From Thermoplasmatota archaeon (GTDB lineage: Archaea; Thermoplasmatota; E2; DHVEG-1): a DNA stretch of 40,543 nt. Numbering within the stretch: the stretch's first letter is position 1; each line of letters opens with the position of its first letter. Where the stretch lies: assembly GCA_030619765.1 (NCBI GenBank), contig JAUXAU010000022.1:1-40543 (forward strand), in the 5' to 3' direction. The translations under genes were made by a program, and so were the position numbers. Positions 40,417-40,543 of this stretch are shown piece by piece. The notes below the pieces were generated by a model, which saw only the letters and a list, made by a program, of their open reading frames with translations, did not search any database and had not been told where the DNA came from.

Positions 40417-40484
40417 CGATTCAATGACCCCATTTTAAAAAATGAGGTCTCTAAACATTGAATCGAGTGAACTCTCGGAGTTCA
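40417..40484 (+). other. Cluster of inverted repeats at the right edge
   Basis: A 10-bp perfect stem (CGATTCAATG at 40417-40426 with CATTGAATCG at 40456-40465) encloses a second hairpin (ACCCCATTT with AAATGAGGT, 40427-40435 and 40440-40448, one mismatch, 4-nt loop). A third hairpin follows at once (TGAACTC/GAGTTCA, 40468-40474 and 40478-40484, 3-nt loop). It lies 26 bp after the YkgJ-type stop without a T-tract. It may be an RNA processing or termination structure, an operator for the next gene, or a small RNA. The window ends 59 bp later. Confidence 0.45.
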
Positions 40485-40543
40485 ACTATTGGTGAATGTG
40501 ATAGTAAAAGAATATCACAAGAGAGAAACATAAACTTTTACCA

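Overview
The window reads as chromosomal DNA of an anaerobic archaeon, A+T-rich, with tightly packed operons. The evidence is archaeal Shine-Dalgarno sequences of the GGTGA/GGAGG type just upstream of many starts, TATA boxes about 25-35 bp upstream of starts or short leaders, and archaeal-type families: HdrA/B/C, MvhD, an FrhB-like protein, KorABC, an archaeal thiolase with a DUF35 partner, and geranylgeranyl reductase. From memory, the secreted NosD-type protein and the small signal-anchored protein at the left edge resemble families common in Thermoplasmata metagenome assemblies. A Thermoplasmatota affiliation is therefore likely but is inference. No tRNA, rRNA, CRISPR array, prophage or complete insertion sequence was found.

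Layout. 1-2864: two exported or surface proteins behind a duplicated promoter/leader, then a non-coding stretch with a decayed 23-25 bp tandem repeat. 2865-4672: an orphan BadF/HgdC-type activase and a radical SAM protein. 4713-10618 (minus): an operon for a methylcrotonyl-CoA-type carboxylase (enoyl-CoA hydratase, biotin carboxylase, biotin carrier, carboxyltransferase) followed by a geranylgeranyl-reductase-family flavoprotein and a MoaD/ThiS-like protein. 11278-13378: methylmalonyl-CoA mutase large subunit and epimerase. 13382-14802 (minus): a Cys-less thiolase-like protein and its DUF35 partner. 14938-18550: a propionyl-CoA-carboxylase-type operon.

18657-34533 is the most unusual part: a ten-gene, roughly 16-kb redox operon. 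It begins with a fusion of a BlaI-type winged-helix repressor to HdrC, preceded by a perfect palindrome between TATA box and start. It continues with HdrB, a single HdrA, a 1529-residue HdrA-GltD-HdrA protein, MvhD, an FrhB/FdhB-like flavoprotein, a tandem HdrC-HdrC, a tandem HdrA-HdrA, and an iron-sulfur/flavoprotein pair of the fumarate reductase/succinate dehydrogenase type. 34680-37116: KorABC, in which KorB and KorC both appear to start at AUA codons inside ATAA stop/start overlaps. 37262-37966: the biotin transporter component BioY. 37967-40543: an LEA-like protein, a second radical SAM protein, a YkgJ-type cysteine-cluster protein and a hairpin-rich right edge.

How the genes fit together (inference): leucine- or isoprenoid-derived 3-methylcrotonyl-CoA-like thioesters go through the first carboxylase and hydratase. 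Propionyl-CoA goes to methylmalonyl-CoA and succinyl-CoA through carboxylase, epimerase and mutase. Succinate/fumarate chemistry is tied to the Hdr supercomplex through the fumarate-reductase-like pair. Succinyl-CoA and 2-oxoglutarate interconvert through KorABC with ferredoxin. BioY supplies biotin to both carboxylases. The Hdr operon would distribute electrons among ferredoxin, NAD(P)H (GltD module), an F420- or formate-type partner (FrhB-like/MvhD) and dicarboxylate, probably by flavin-based bifurcation or confurcation. The cobalamin-binding small subunit of the mutase, HMG-CoA lyase, acyl-CoA dehydrogenases, a hydrogenase or formate dehydrogenase catalytic subunit and KorD are not in the window.
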